Source of the DNA: Isoetes taiwanensis
Lineage: Eukaryota; Streptophyta; Lycopodiopsida; Isoetales; Isoetaceae
Direction of reading: 5' to 3'
Assembly (NCBI GenBank): GCA_021234155.1
Contig: JAJEKV010000207.1
Coordinates: 1,118,001 to 1,182,000 of the forward strand
Length of the DNA stretch: 64,000 nt
Shown here: piece by piece, positions 22,486-35,404 of the stretch
Layout: every line of letters begins with the position of its first letter
Position numbering within the stretch: the first letter of the stretch is position 1
Notes under the pieces: model-generated
Seen by the model: only the letters and a program-made list of their open reading frames with translations
Databases searched by the model: none
Told to the model about the DNA's origin: nothing
Program-made: the position numbers and the translations under genes

Positions 22486-23017
22486 CATTAGGGATTTTTT
22501 GAGATCATAAAAGGGCCTTCTAAGAACTGCTGACTATCAGAAAACAGAACTGGTAATTTAGTCAGCAAAAAAGTTATAACTAACTCACTAGATCACATTT
22601 TCTAGCATAAGTATTGATAGAAAAGTCCAAATGAGCTCTTGTTTGGTGCAATAGATAGATCTCATTGAGATCTTTCCAATCTTGGGTGGTTTGCATATCT
22701 TTTAGCCCCGTAGGATAGGTAAAAATAGTAAAAACTATATTTTTTGGAGTTTTGACAATCATAAATGGTTAAAATATGTGCAAAGCACCTAAGATTGGAA
22801 AGATCTCAACGAGATCTATCTATTGCATTAAACGAGAGCTCATTTGGACTGTTCTATCAATAGTTATGCTAGAAAATGTGATCCAGTGAGTTAGTTATAA
22901 CAGTTTTGCTGACTGGACCCGTCAGGCTCTGATTTCTGATTGGTAGTTCATTTATCTTCATTTGGCTTAGTTGGCATGTTTTGAAGGCCCTTTTTTAATC
23001 TCAAAAAAACCCTAATG
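22486..23017. mobile_element. 532-bp foldback MITE-like insertion in the satellite, copy 1
   Basis: The insert begins CATTAGGG and ends CCCTAATG, with about 30 bp of imperfect terminal inverted repeat (TTTTTTGAGAT, AAAAGGGCC). It has a second, inner inverted pair of about 93 nt per arm (about 22592-22684 and 22791-22883; e.g. GAGATCTATCTATTGCA). It splits a satellite unit between TTCAAAC and CTTGCC. Any target duplication is one or two bases and cannot be set by eye. No coding capacity. Confidence 0.8.
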
Positions 23018-26000
23018 CCTTGCCAATGTATGTTTATCTTTGGGAGTTGGTTACTGGGGTTATACGATGATGATCCCCGACTTGGTAGAACTTAAAAGCC
23101 TATACGTGTCCTCCACTTTGGCTCCCGCAAGGCGGTGGGATAAACTAGCTAGTCTGTACAAGATTAGTCTAGTATGGACCTTAAACAAAGTAATAAAAAA
23201 ACAATGGGACTATGGTAGGTGGCACTAGGATGGTGAGGCTAAAAAGCCATGCCCCTAGAGTTGCCCCTAGGACCTAGACTTCCTAAGGCGGGATTAAATC
23301 CCGCCTACAAAGTGTGCATGTAAGGCAAAAGTTTTCATGACGGATGTGTGGTGAGTTGGTATAGGCCTAGTAATGCCAAAATAAATGTGCATTTGGTCAT
23401 GGGTTCAAACCTTGCCAATGTATGTTTATCTTTGGGAGTTGGTTACCGGGTTATATCGATGATGATCCCCGACTTGGTAGAACTTAAAAGCCTATAATGT
23501 GTCCTCCACTTTGGCTCCCATGAAGGCGGTGGGATAAACTAGCTAGTCATGCACAAGATTAGTCTAGTATGGACCTTAAACAAAGGAATAAAAAAACAAT
23601 GGGACTATGGTAGGTGGCACTAGGATGGTGAGGCTAAAAAGCCATGCCCTAGAGTTGCCCCTAGGACCTAGACTTCCTAAGGTGGGATTAAATCCACGCC
23701 TACAAAGTGTGCATGTAAGGCAAAAGTTTTTTGCATGATCGGATGTGTGGTGAGTTGGTATAGGCCTAGTAATGCCAAAATAAATGTGCATTTGGTCATG
23801 GGTTCAAACCTTGCCAATGTATGTTTATCTTTGGGAGTTGGTTACTGGGGTTATACGATGATGATCCCCGACGTGGTAGAACTTAAAAGCCTATACGTGT
23901 CCTCCACTTTGGCTGCCGCAAGGCGGTGGGATAAACTAGCTAGTCTGTACAAGATTAGTCTAGTATGGACCTTAAACAAAGTAATAAAAAAACAATGGGA
24001 CTATGGTAGGTGGCACTAGGATGGTGAGGCTAAAAAGTAGGACCTAGACTTCCTAAGGCGGGATTAAATCCTGCCTACAAAGTGTGCATGTAAGGCAAAA
24101 GTTTTGCCCAACGGATGTGTGGTGAGTTGGTATAGGCCTAGTAATGCCAAAATAAATGTGCATTTGGTCATGGGTTCAAACCTTGCCAATGTATGTTTAT
24201 CTTTGGGAGTTGGTTTTCTTTGGGGTTATACGATGATGATCCCCGACGTGGTAGAACTTAAAAGCTTATATGTGTCCTCCACTTTGGGCTGCCGCGAAGG
24301 CGGTGGGATAAACTAGCGTAAAAGATTAGTCTAGTATGGACCTTAAACAAAGTAATAAAAAACAATGGGACTATGGTAGGTGGCTAGGATGGTGAGGCTA
24401 AAAGCCATGCCCCTAGAGTTGCCCCTAGGACCTGAGACTTCCTAAAGGCGGGATTAAATCCCGCCTACAAAGTGTGCATGTAAGGCAAAAGTTTTGCCCA
24501 ACGGATGTGTGGTGAGTTGGTATAGGCCTAGTAATGCCAAAATAAATGTGCATTTGGTCATGGGTTCAAACCTTGCCAATGTATGTTTATCTTTGGGAGT
24601 TGATTCTTTGGGGTTATAATGATGATGATCCCCGACGTGGTAGAACTTAAAAGCCTATACGTGTCCTCCACTTTTTGGCCGCGAAGGCGGTGGGATAAAC
24701 TAGCTAGTACGTACAAGATTAGTCTAGTATGGACCTTAAACAAAGTAATAAAAAAATACAATGGGACTATGGTAGGTGGCACTAGGACCTTAAACAAAGT
24801 AATAAAAAAATACAATGGGACTATGGTAGGTGGCACTAGGATGGTGAGGCTAAAAGCCATGCCCCTAGAGTTGCCCCTAGGACCCTAGACTTCTTAAAGG
24901 CGGGGATTAAATCCCGCCTACAAAGTGTGCATTTAAGGCAAAAGTTTTGCCCAACGGATGTGTGGTGAGTTGGTATAGGCCTAGTAATGCCAAAATGAAT
25001 GTGCATTTGGTCATGGGTTCAAACCTTGCCAATGTATGTTTATCTTTGGAAGTTGGTTACTGGGGTTATACGATGATGATCCCCGACATGGTAGAACTTA
25101 AAAGCCTATACGTGTCCTCCACTTTGGTCGCCAAGGCAGTGGGATAAACTAGCTAGTCAGACAAGATTAGTCTAGTATGGACCTTAAACAAAGTAATAAA
25201 AAAACAATGGGACTATGGTAGGTGGCACTAGGATGGTGAGGCTAAAAAGCCATGCCCCTAGAGTTGCCCCTAGGAACTAGACTTCCTAAGGCGGGATTAA
25301 ATCCTGCCTACAAAGTGTGCATGTAAGGCAAAAGTTTTGCCCAACGGATGTGTGGTGAGTTGGTATAGGCCTAGTAATGCCAAAATAAATGTGCACTTGG
25401 TCATGGGTTCAAACCTTGCCAATCTATGTTTATCTTTGGGAGTTGGTTAATGGGGTTATACGATGATGATCCCCGACGTGGTAGAACTTAAAAGCCTATA
25501 CGTGTCCTCCACTTTGGCTGCCGGAAGGCGGTGGGATAAACTAGCTAGTCTGTACAAGATTAGTCTAGTATGGACCTTAAACAAAGTAATAAAAAAACAA
25601 TGGGACTATGGTAGGTGGCACTAGGATGGTGAGGCTAAAAAGCCATGCCCTAGAGTTGCCCCTAGGGACCTAGACTTCCTAAGGCGGGATTAATCCCCGC
25701 CTACAAAGTGTGCATGTAAGGCAAAAGTTTTGCCCAACGGATGTGTGGTGAGTTGGTATAGGCCTAGTAATGCCAAAATAAATGTGCACTTGGTCATGGG
25801 TTCAAACCTTGCCAATGTATGTTTATCTTTGGGAGTTGGTTACTGGGGTTATACGATGATGATCCTCGACGTGGTAGAACTTAAAAGCCTATACGTGTCC
25901 TCCACTTTGGCTGCCGCAAGGCGGTGGGATAAACTAGCTAGTCTGTACAAGATTAGTCTAGTATGGACCTTAAACAAAGTAATAAAAAAACAATGGGACT

Positions 26001-26200
26001 ATGGTAGGTGGCACTAGGATGGTGAGGCTAAAAAGCCATGCCCCTAGAGTTGCCCCTAGGACCTAGACTTCCTAAGGTGGGATTAAATCCTGCCTACAAA
26101 GTGTGCATGTAAGGCAAAAGTTTTGCCCAACGGATGTGTGGTGAGTTGGTATAGGCCTAGTAATGCCAAAATAAATGTGCATTTGGTCATGGGTTCAAAC

Positions 26201-26732
26201 CATTAGGGATTTTTTGAGATCATAAAAGGCCTTCTAAGAACTGCTGACTATCAGAAAACAGAACTGGTAATTTAGTCAGCAAAACAGTTATAACTAACTC
26301 ACTGGATCACATTTTCTAGCATAAGTATTGATAGAAAAGTCCAAATGAGCTCTTGTTTGTTGCAATAGATAGATCTCATTGAGATCTTTCCAATCTTGGA
26401 TGGTTTGCATATCTTTTAGCCCCGTAGGATAGGTAAAAATAGTAAAAACTATATTTTTTGGAGTTTTGACAATCATAAATGGTTAAAATATATGCAAAGC
26501 ACCTAAGATTGGAAAGATCTCAACGAGATCTATCTATTGCATTAAACGAGAGCTCATTTGGACTGTTCTATCAATAGTTATGCTAGAAAATGTGATCCAA
26601 AGGAGTTAGTTATAATGATTGGCCGACCGGACCTGGCCATGCTCGATTTTCGATTGGTAGTTCATTTATCTTCATTTGGCTTAGTTGGCATGTTTTGAAG
26701 GCCCTTTTTTAATCTCCAAAAAAACCCTAATG
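26201..26732. mobile_element. 532-bp foldback MITE-like insertion in the satellite, copy 2
   Basis: This is the same element as at 22486-23017, exactly 3,715 bp downstream, at the same point of the unit and in the same orientation. The following units share marker variants (GACTTGGTAG, GGCTCCCGCAAGG). It is therefore a copy made by duplication of satellite DNA and not a second insertion. Local differences exist near 26598-26650. Confidence 0.85.
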
Positions 26733-29700
26733 CCTTGCCAATGTATGTTTATCTTTGGGAGTTTGTTACTGGGGTTATACGATGATGATCCCCGACTTGG
26801 TAGAACTTAAAAGCCTATACGTGTCCTCCACTTTGGCTCCCGCAAGGCGGTGGGATAAACTAGCTAGTCTGTACAAGATTAGTCTAGTATGGACCTTAAA
26901 CAAAGTAATAAAAAAACAATGGGACTATGGTAGGTGGCACTAGGATGGTGAGGCTAAAAAGCCATGCCCCTAGAGTTGCCCCTAGGACCTAGACTTCCTA
27001 AGGCGGGATTAAATCCCGCCTACAAAGTGTGCATGTAAGGCAAAAGTTTTGTGCATCGGATGTGTGGTGAGTTGGTATAGGCCTAGTAATGCCAAAATAA
27101 ATGTGCATTTGGTCATGGGTTCAAACTTTGCCAATGTATGTTTATCTTTGGGAGTTGGTTACTGGGGTTATACGATGATGATCCCCGACGTGGTAGAACT
27201 TAAAAGCCTATACGTGTCCTCCACTTTGGCTGCCGCAAGGCGGTGGGATAAACTACTAGTCTGTACAAGATTAGTCTAGTATGGACCTTAAACAAAGTAA
27301 TAAAAAAACAATGGGACTATGGTAGGTGGCACTAGGATGGTGAGGCTAAAAAGCCATGCCCCTAGAGTTGCCCCTAGGACCTAGACTTCCTAAGGCGGGA
27401 TTAAATCCTGCCTACAAAGTGTGCATGTAAGGCAAAAGTTTTGCCCAACGGATGTGTGGTGAGTTGGTATAGGCCTAGTAATGCCAAAATAAATGTGCAT
27501 TTGGTCATGGGTTCAAACCTTGCCAATGTATGTTTATCTTTAGGAGTTGGTTACTGGGGTTATACGATGATGATCCCCGACGTGGTAGAACTTAAAAGCC
27601 TATCGTGTCCTCCACTTTGGTCGCCGCAAAGCCCAGTGGGATAAACTAGCTAAATCAGACAAGATTAGTCTAGTATGGACCTTAAACAAAGTAATAAAAA
27701 ACAATGGGACTATGGTAGGTGGCGCTAGGATGGTGAGGCTAAAAAGCCATGCCCCTAGAGTTGCCCCTAGGACCTAGACTTCCTAAGGCGGGATTAAATC
27801 CTGCCTACAAAGTGTGCATGTAAGGCAAAAGTTTTACCCAACGGATGTGTGGTGAGTTGGTATAGGCCTAGTAATGCCAAAATAAATGTGCATTTGGTCA
27901 TGGGTTCAACTCTTGCCAATGTATGTTTATCTTTGGGAGTTGGTTAATGGGGTTATACGATGATGATCCCCGACGTGGTAGAACTTAAAAGCCTATACGT
28001 GTCCTCCACTTTGGCTGCCGCAAGGCGGTGGGATAAACTAGCTAGTCTGTACAAGATTAGTCTAGTATGGACCTTAAACAAAGTAATAAAAAAACAATGG
28101 GACTATGGTAGGTGGCACTAGGATGGTGAGGCTAAAAAGCCATGCCCCTAGAGTTGCCCCTAGGAACTAGACTTCCTAAGGCGGGATTAAATCCTGCCTA
28201 CAAAGTGTGCATGTAAGGCAAAAGTTTTGCCCAACGGATGTGTGGTGAGTTGGTATAGGCCTAGTAATGCCAAAATAAATGTGCACTTGGTCATGGGTTC
28301 AAACCTTGCCAATCTATGTTTATCTTTGGGAGTTGGTTACTGGGGTTATAATGATGATGATCCCCGACGTGGTAGAACTTAAAAGCCTATACGTGTCCTC
28401 CACTTTGGCTGCCGCAAGGCGGTGGGATAAACTAGCTAGTCTGTACAAGATTAGTCTAGTATGGACCTTAAATAAAGTAATAAAAAAACAATGGGACTAT
28501 GGTAGGTGGCACTAGGATGGTGAGGCTAAAAAGCCATGCCCCTAGAGTTGCCCCTAGGACCTAGACTTCCTAAGGCGGGATTAAATCCTGCCTACAAAGT
28601 GTGCATGTAAGGCAAAAGTTTTGCCCAACGGATGTGTGGTGAGTTGGTATAGGCCTAGTAATGCCAAAATAAATGTGCATTTGGTCATGGGTTCAAACCT
28701 TGCCAATCTATGTTTATCTTTGGGAGTTGGTTACTGGGGTTATACGATGATGATCCCGACGTGGTAGAACTTAAAAGCCTATCGTGTGTCCTCCACTTTG
28801 GCTGCCGCAAGGCGGTGGGATAAACTAGCTAGTCTGTACAAGATTAGTCTAGTATGGACCTTAAATAAAGTAATAAAAAAACAATGGGACTATGGTAGGT
28901 GGCACTAGGATGGTGAGGCTAAAAAGCCATGCCCCTAGAGTTGCCCCTAGGACCTAGACTTCCTAAGGCGGGATTAAATCCTGCCTACAAAGTGTGCATG
29001 TAAGGCAAAAGTTTTGCCCAACGGATGTGTGGTGAGTTGGTATAGGCCTAGTAATGCCAAAATAAATGTGCATTTGGTCATGGGTTCAAACCTTGCCAAT
29101 GTATGTTTATCTTTGGGAGTTGGTTACTGGGGTTATACGATGATGATCCCCGAGGTGGTAGAACTTAAAAGCCTATACGTGTCCTCCACTTTGGCTGCCG
29201 CAAGGCGGTGGGATAAACTAGCTAGTTTGTACAAGATTAGTCTAGTATGGACCTTAAACAAAGTAATAAAAAAACAATGGGACTATGGTAGGTGGCACTA
29301 GGATGGTGAGGCTAAAAAGCCATGCCCCTAGAGTTGCCCCTAGGAACTAGACTTCCTAAGGCGGGATTAAATCCTGCCTACAAAGTGTGCATGTAAGGCA
29401 AAAGTTTTGCCCAACGGATGTGTGGTGAGTTGGTATAGGCCTAGTAATGCCAAAATAAATGTGCACTTGGTCATGGGTTCAAAGCTTGCCAATCTATGTT
29501 TATCTTTGGGAGTTGGTTACTGGGGTTATACGATGATGATCCCTGACGTGGTAGAACTTAAAAGCCTATACGTGTCCTCCACTTTGGCTGCCGCAAGACG
29601 GTGGGATAAACTAGCTAGTCTGTACAAGATTAGTCTAGTATGGACCTTAAACAAAGTAATAAAAAACAATGGGACTATGGTAGGTGGCACTAGGATGGTG

Positions 29701-29799
29701 AGGCTAAAAAGCCATGCCCCTAGAGTTGCCCCCTGGACCTAGACTTCCTAAAAGCGGGATTAAATCACGCCTACAAAGTGTGCATGTAAGGCAAAAGTT

Positions 29800-32030
29800 T
29801 TGCCCAACGGATGTGTGGTGAGTTGGTATAGGCCTAATAATGCCAAAATAAATGTGCATTTGGTCATGGGTTCAAACCTTGCCAATGTAAGTTTATTTTT
29901 GGGAGTTGGTTACTGGGGTTATACGATGATGATTCCCGACTTGGTTGAACTTAAAAGCCTATACGTGTCCTCCACTTTTTTTAAAGGTGTGTGGGATAAA
30001 CTAGCTAGTAGTCTAGTATGGACCTTAAACAAAGTAATAAAAAAACAATGGGACTATGGTAGGTGGCATTAGGATTGTGAGGCTAAAAAGCCATGCCCCT
30101 AGAGTTGCCCCTAGGACCTAGACTTCCTAAGGCGGGATTAAATCTTGCCTACAAAGTGTGCATGTAAGGCAAAAGTTTTGTCCAACGGATGTGTGGTGAG
30201 TTGGTATAGGCCTAGTAATGCCAAAATAAATGTGCATTTGGTCATGGGTTCAAACCTTGCCAATGTATGTTTATCTTTGGGAGTTAGTTACTGGGGTTAT
30301 ACGATGATGATCCCCGACGTGGTAGAACTTAAAAGCCTATACGTGTCCTCCACTTTGGCTGCCGCAAGGCGGTGGGATAAACTAGCTAGTCTGTACAAGA
30401 TTAGTCTAGTATGGACCTTAAACAAAGTAATAAAAAAACAATGGGACTATGGTAGGTGGCACTAGGATTGTGAGGCTAAAAAGCCATGCCCCTAGAGTTG
30501 CCCCTAGGACCTAGACTTCCTAAGGGATTAAATCCCGCCTACAAAGTGTGCATGTAAGGCAAAAAGTTTTGCCCAACCGGATGTGTGGTGAGTTGGTATA
30601 GGCCTAGTAATGCCAAAATAAATGTGCATTTGGTCATGGGTTCAAACCTTGCCAATGTATGTTTATCTTTGGGAGTTGGTTCTTGGGGTTATCGATGATG
30701 ATCCCCCGAGGTGGTAGAACTTAAAAGCCTATAACGTGTCCTCCACTTTGGTCTGCCGCAAAGGTGGTGGGATAAACTAGCTAGTTTGTACAAGATTAGT
30801 CTAGTATGGACCTTAAACAAAGTAATAAAAAACAATGGGACTATGGTAGGTGGCACTAGGATGGTGAGGCTAAAAAGCCATGCCCCTAGAGTTGCCCCTA
30901 GGAACTAGACTTCCTAAGGGGATTAAATCCCCGCCTACAAAGTGTGCATGTAAGGCAAAAAGTTTTGCCCAACGGATGTGTGGTGAGTTGGTATAGGCCT
31001 AGTAATGCCAAAATAAATGTGCACTTGGTCATGGGTTCAAAGCTTGCCAATCTATGTTTATCTTTGGGAGTTGGTTCTTTGGGGTTATACGATGATGATC
31101 CCTGACGTGGTAGAACTTAAAAGCCTATACGTGTCCTCCACTTTGGCTGCCGCAAGGCAGTGGGATAAACTAGCTAGTCTGTACAAGATTAGTCTAGTAT
31201 GGACCTTAAACAAAGTAATAAAAAAACAATGGGACTATGGTAGGTGGCACTAGGATGGTGAGGCTAAAAAGCCATGCCCCTAGAGTTGCCCCCTGGACCT
31301 AGACTTCCTAAGGCGGGATTAAATCCTGCCTACAAAGTGTGCATGTAAGGCAAAAGTTTTGCCCAACGGATGTGTGGTGAGTTGGTATAGGCCTAATAAT
31401 GCCAAAATAAATGTGCATTTGGTCATGGGTTCAAACCTTGCCAATGTAAGTTTATTTTTGGGAGTTGGTTACTGGGGTTATACGATGATGATTCCCGACT
31501 TGGTAGAACTTAAAAGCCTATACGTGTCCTCCACTTTGGCTGCCGCAAGGCGGTGGGATAAACTAGCTAGTAGTCTAGTATGGACCTTAAACAAAGTAAT
31601 AAAAAAACAATGGGACTATGGTAGGTGGCATTAGGATTGTGAGGCTAAAAAGCCATGCCCCTAGAGTTGCCCCTAGGACCTAGACTTCCTAAGGCGGGAT
31701 TAAATCTTGCCTACAAAGTGTGCATGTAAGGCAAAAGTTTTGTCCAACGGATGTGTGGTGAGTTGGTATAGGCCTAGTAATGCCAAAATAAATGTGCATT
31801 TGGTCATGGGTTCAAACCTTGCCAATGTATGTTTATCTTTGGGAGTTAGTTACTGGGGTTATACGATGATGATCCCCGACGTGGTAGAACTTAAAAGCCT
31901 ATACGTGTCCTCCACTTTGGCTGCCGCAAGGCGGTGGGATAAACTAGCTAGTCTGTACAAGATTAGTCTAGTATGGACCTTAAACAAAGTAATAAAAAAA
32001 CAATGGGACTATGGTAGGTGGCACTAGGAT
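29800..32030 (+). repeat. Higher-order duplication of about 1.56 kb in the satellite
   Basis: Marker variants recur in order: GGCCTAATAATGCC at 29830 and 31390, GTAAGTTTATTTTTGGG shortly after each, AGCTAGTAGTCTAG at 30003 and 31565, and the TTGTCCAACGG unit at 30178 and 31740. The offsets are 1,559-1,562 bp, about four units. Confidence 0.75.
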
Positions 32031-35000
32031 GGTGAGGCTAAAAAGCCATGCCCCTAGAGTTGCCCCTAGGACCTAGACTTCCTAGGTAGGATTTATTAGT
32101 CTAGTATGGACCTTAAACAAAGTAATAAAAAAACAATGGGACTATGGTAGGTGGCACTAGGATGGTGAGGCTAAAAAGCCATGCCCCTAGAGTTGCCCCT
32201 AGGACCTAGACTTCCTAGGCGGGATTAAATCCTGCCTACAAAGTGTGCATGTAAGGCAAAAGTTTTGCCCAACGGATGTGTGGTGAGTTGGCCTAGTAAT
32301 GCCAAAATAAATGTGCATTTGGTCATGGGTTCAAACTGCCAATGTATGTTTATCTTTGGGAGTTGGTTACTGGGGTTATACGATGATGATCCCCGACGTG
32401 GTAGAACTTAAAAGCCTATACGTGTCCTCCACTTTGGCTGCCGCCTTGTGGGATAAACTAGCTAGTCTGTACAAGATTAGTCTAGTATGGACCTTAAACA
32501 AAGTAATAAAAAAACAATGGGACTATGGTAGGTGGCACTAGGATGGTGAGGCTAAAAAGCCATGCCCCTAGAGTTGCCCCTAGGACCTAGACTTCCTAGG
32601 GCGGGATTAAATCCTGCCTACAAAGTGTGCATGTAAGGCAAAAGTTTTGCCCAACGGATGTGTGGTGAGTTGGTATAGGCCTAGTAATGCCAAAATAAAT
32701 GTGCACTTGGTCATGGGTTCAAACCTTGCCAATCTATGTTTATCTTTGGGAGTTGGTTACTGGGGTTATACGATGATGATCCCCGACGTGGTAGAACTTA
32801 AAAGCCTATACGTGTCCTCCACTTTGGCTGCCGCAAGGCGGTGGGATAAACTAGCTAGTATGTACAAGATTAGTCCAGTATGGACCTTAAACAAAGTAAT
32901 AAAAAAACAATGGGACTATGGTAGGTGGCACTAGCTAGTCTGTACAAGATTAGTCTAGTATGGACCTTAAACAAAGTAATAAAAAAACAATGGGACTATG
33001 GTAGGTGGCACTAGGATGGTGAGGCTAAAAAGCCATGCCCCTAGAGTTGCCCCTAGGAACTAGACTTCCTAAGGCGGGATTAAATCCTGCCTACAAAGTG
33101 TGCATGTAAGGCAAAAGTTTTGCCCAACGGATGTGTGGTGAGTTGGTATAGGCCTAGTAATGCCAAAATAAATGTGCACTTGGTCATGGGTTCAAACCTT
33201 GCCAATCTATGTTTATCTTTGGGAGTTGGTTACTGGGGTTATACGATGATGATCCCCGACGTGGTAGAACTTAAAAGCCTATACGTGTCCTCCACTTTGG
33301 CTGCCGCAAGGCAGTGGGATAAACTAGCTAGTCTGTACAAGATTAGTCTAGTATGGACCTTAAACAAAGTAATAAAAAAACAATGGGACTATGGTAGATG
33401 GCACTAGGATGGTGAGGCTAAAAAGCCATGCCCCTAGAGTTGCCCCTAGGACCTAGACTTCCTAAGGCGGGATTAAATCCTGCCTACAAAGTGTGCATGT
33501 AAGGCAAAAGTTTTGCCCAACGGATGTGTGGTGAGTTGGTATAGGCCTAGTAATGCCAAAATAAATGTGCATTTGGTCATGGGTTCAAACCTTGCCAATG
33601 TATGTTTATCTTTGGGAGTTGGTTACTAGGGTTATACGATGATGATCCCCGACTTGGTAGAACTTAAAAGCCTATACGTGTCCTCCACTTTGGCTGCCGC
33701 AAGGTGGTGGGATAAACTAGCTAGTAGTCTAGTATGGACCTTAAACAAAGTAATAAAAAAACAATGGGACTATGGTAGGTGGCATTATAATGGTGAGGCT
33801 AAAAAGCCATGCCCCTAGAGTTGCCCCTAGGACCTAGACTTCCTAAGGCGGGATTAAATCTTGCCTACAAAGTGTGCATGTAAGGCAAAAGTTTTGTCCA
33901 ACGGATGTGTGGTGAGTTGGTATAGGCCTAGTAATGCCAAAATAAATGTGCATTTGGTCATGGGTTCAAACCTTGCCAATGTATGTTTATCTTTGGGAGT
34001 TGGTTACTGGGGTTATACGATGATGATCCCCGACGTGGTAGAACTTAAAAGCCTATCGTGTCCTCCACTTTGGTGCCGCCGCAAGGCGGTGGGATAAACT
34101 AGCTAATGCATGTACAAGATTAATCTAGTATGGACCTTAAACAAAGTAATAAAAAAACAATGGGACTATGGTAGGTGGCACTAGGATGGTGAGGCTAAAA
34201 GCCATGCCCCTAGAGTTGCCCCTAGGACCTAGACTTAAAAAAAGGCGGGATTAAATCACGCCTACAAAGTGTGCATGTAAGGCAAAAGTTTTTGCCCAAC
34301 GGATGTGTGGTGAGTTGGCCTAGTAATGCCAAAATAAATGTGCATTTGGTCATGGGTTCAAACCGCCAATGTATGTTTATCTTTGGGAGTTGGTTCTTTG
34401 GGGTTATCGATGATGATCCCCGACGTGGTAGAACTTAAAAGCCTATACGTGTCCTCCACTTTGGCTGCCGCAAGGCGGTGGGATAAACTAGCTAGTCTGT
34501 ACAAGATTAGTCTAGTATGGACCTTAAACAAAGTAATAAAAAAACAATGGGACTATGGTAGGTGGCACTAGGATGGTGAGGCTAAAAAGCCATGCCCCTA
34601 GAGTTGCCCCTAGGACCTAGACTTCCCTAGAGGCGGGGATTAAATCCTGCCTACAAAGTGTGCATGTAAGGCAAAAGTTTTGCCCAACGGATGTGTGGTG
34701 AGTTGGTATAGGCCTAGTAATGCCAAAATAAATGTGCATTTGGTCATGGGTTCAAACCTTGCCAATGTATGTTTATCTTTGGAAGTTGGTTACTGGGGTT
34801 GCCCCTAGGAACTAGACTTCCTAAGGCGGAGACTTCCTAAGGCGGGATTAAATCCTGCCTACAAAGTGTGCATGTAAGGCAAAAGTTTTGCCCAACGGAT
34901 GTGTGGTGAGTTGGTATAGGCCTAGTAATGCCAAAATAAATGTGCACTTGGTCATGGGTTCAAACTTTGCCAATCTATGTTTATCTTTGGGAGTTGGTTA

Positions 35001-35404
35001 CTGGGGTTATACGATGATGATCCCCGACGTGGTAGAACTTAAAAGCCTATCGTGTCCTCCACTTTGGCTGCCGCACAAAGGGTGGGATAAACTAGCTAGT
35101 GCTGCACAAGATTAGTCTAGTATGGACCTTAAACAAAGTAATAAAAAACAATGGGACTATGGTAGGTGGCACTAGGATGGTGAGGCTAAAAGCCATGCAC
35201 CTAGAGTTGCCCCTAGGACCTAGACTTCCCTAAAAGGCGGGGATTAAATCCTGCCTACAAAGTGTGCATGTAAGGCAAAAGTTTTGCCCAACGGATGTGT
35301 GGTGAGTTGGTATAGGCCTAGTAATGCCAAAATAAATGTGCATTTGGTCATGGGTTCAAACCTTGCCAATGTATGTTTATCTTTGGGAGTTGGTTATTGG
35401 GGTT

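Noticed and set aside
22486-26732. Two independent MITE-like insertions into the same target
   Set aside because: Identical position, orientation and length plus shared neighbouring variants fit one insertion followed by block duplication.
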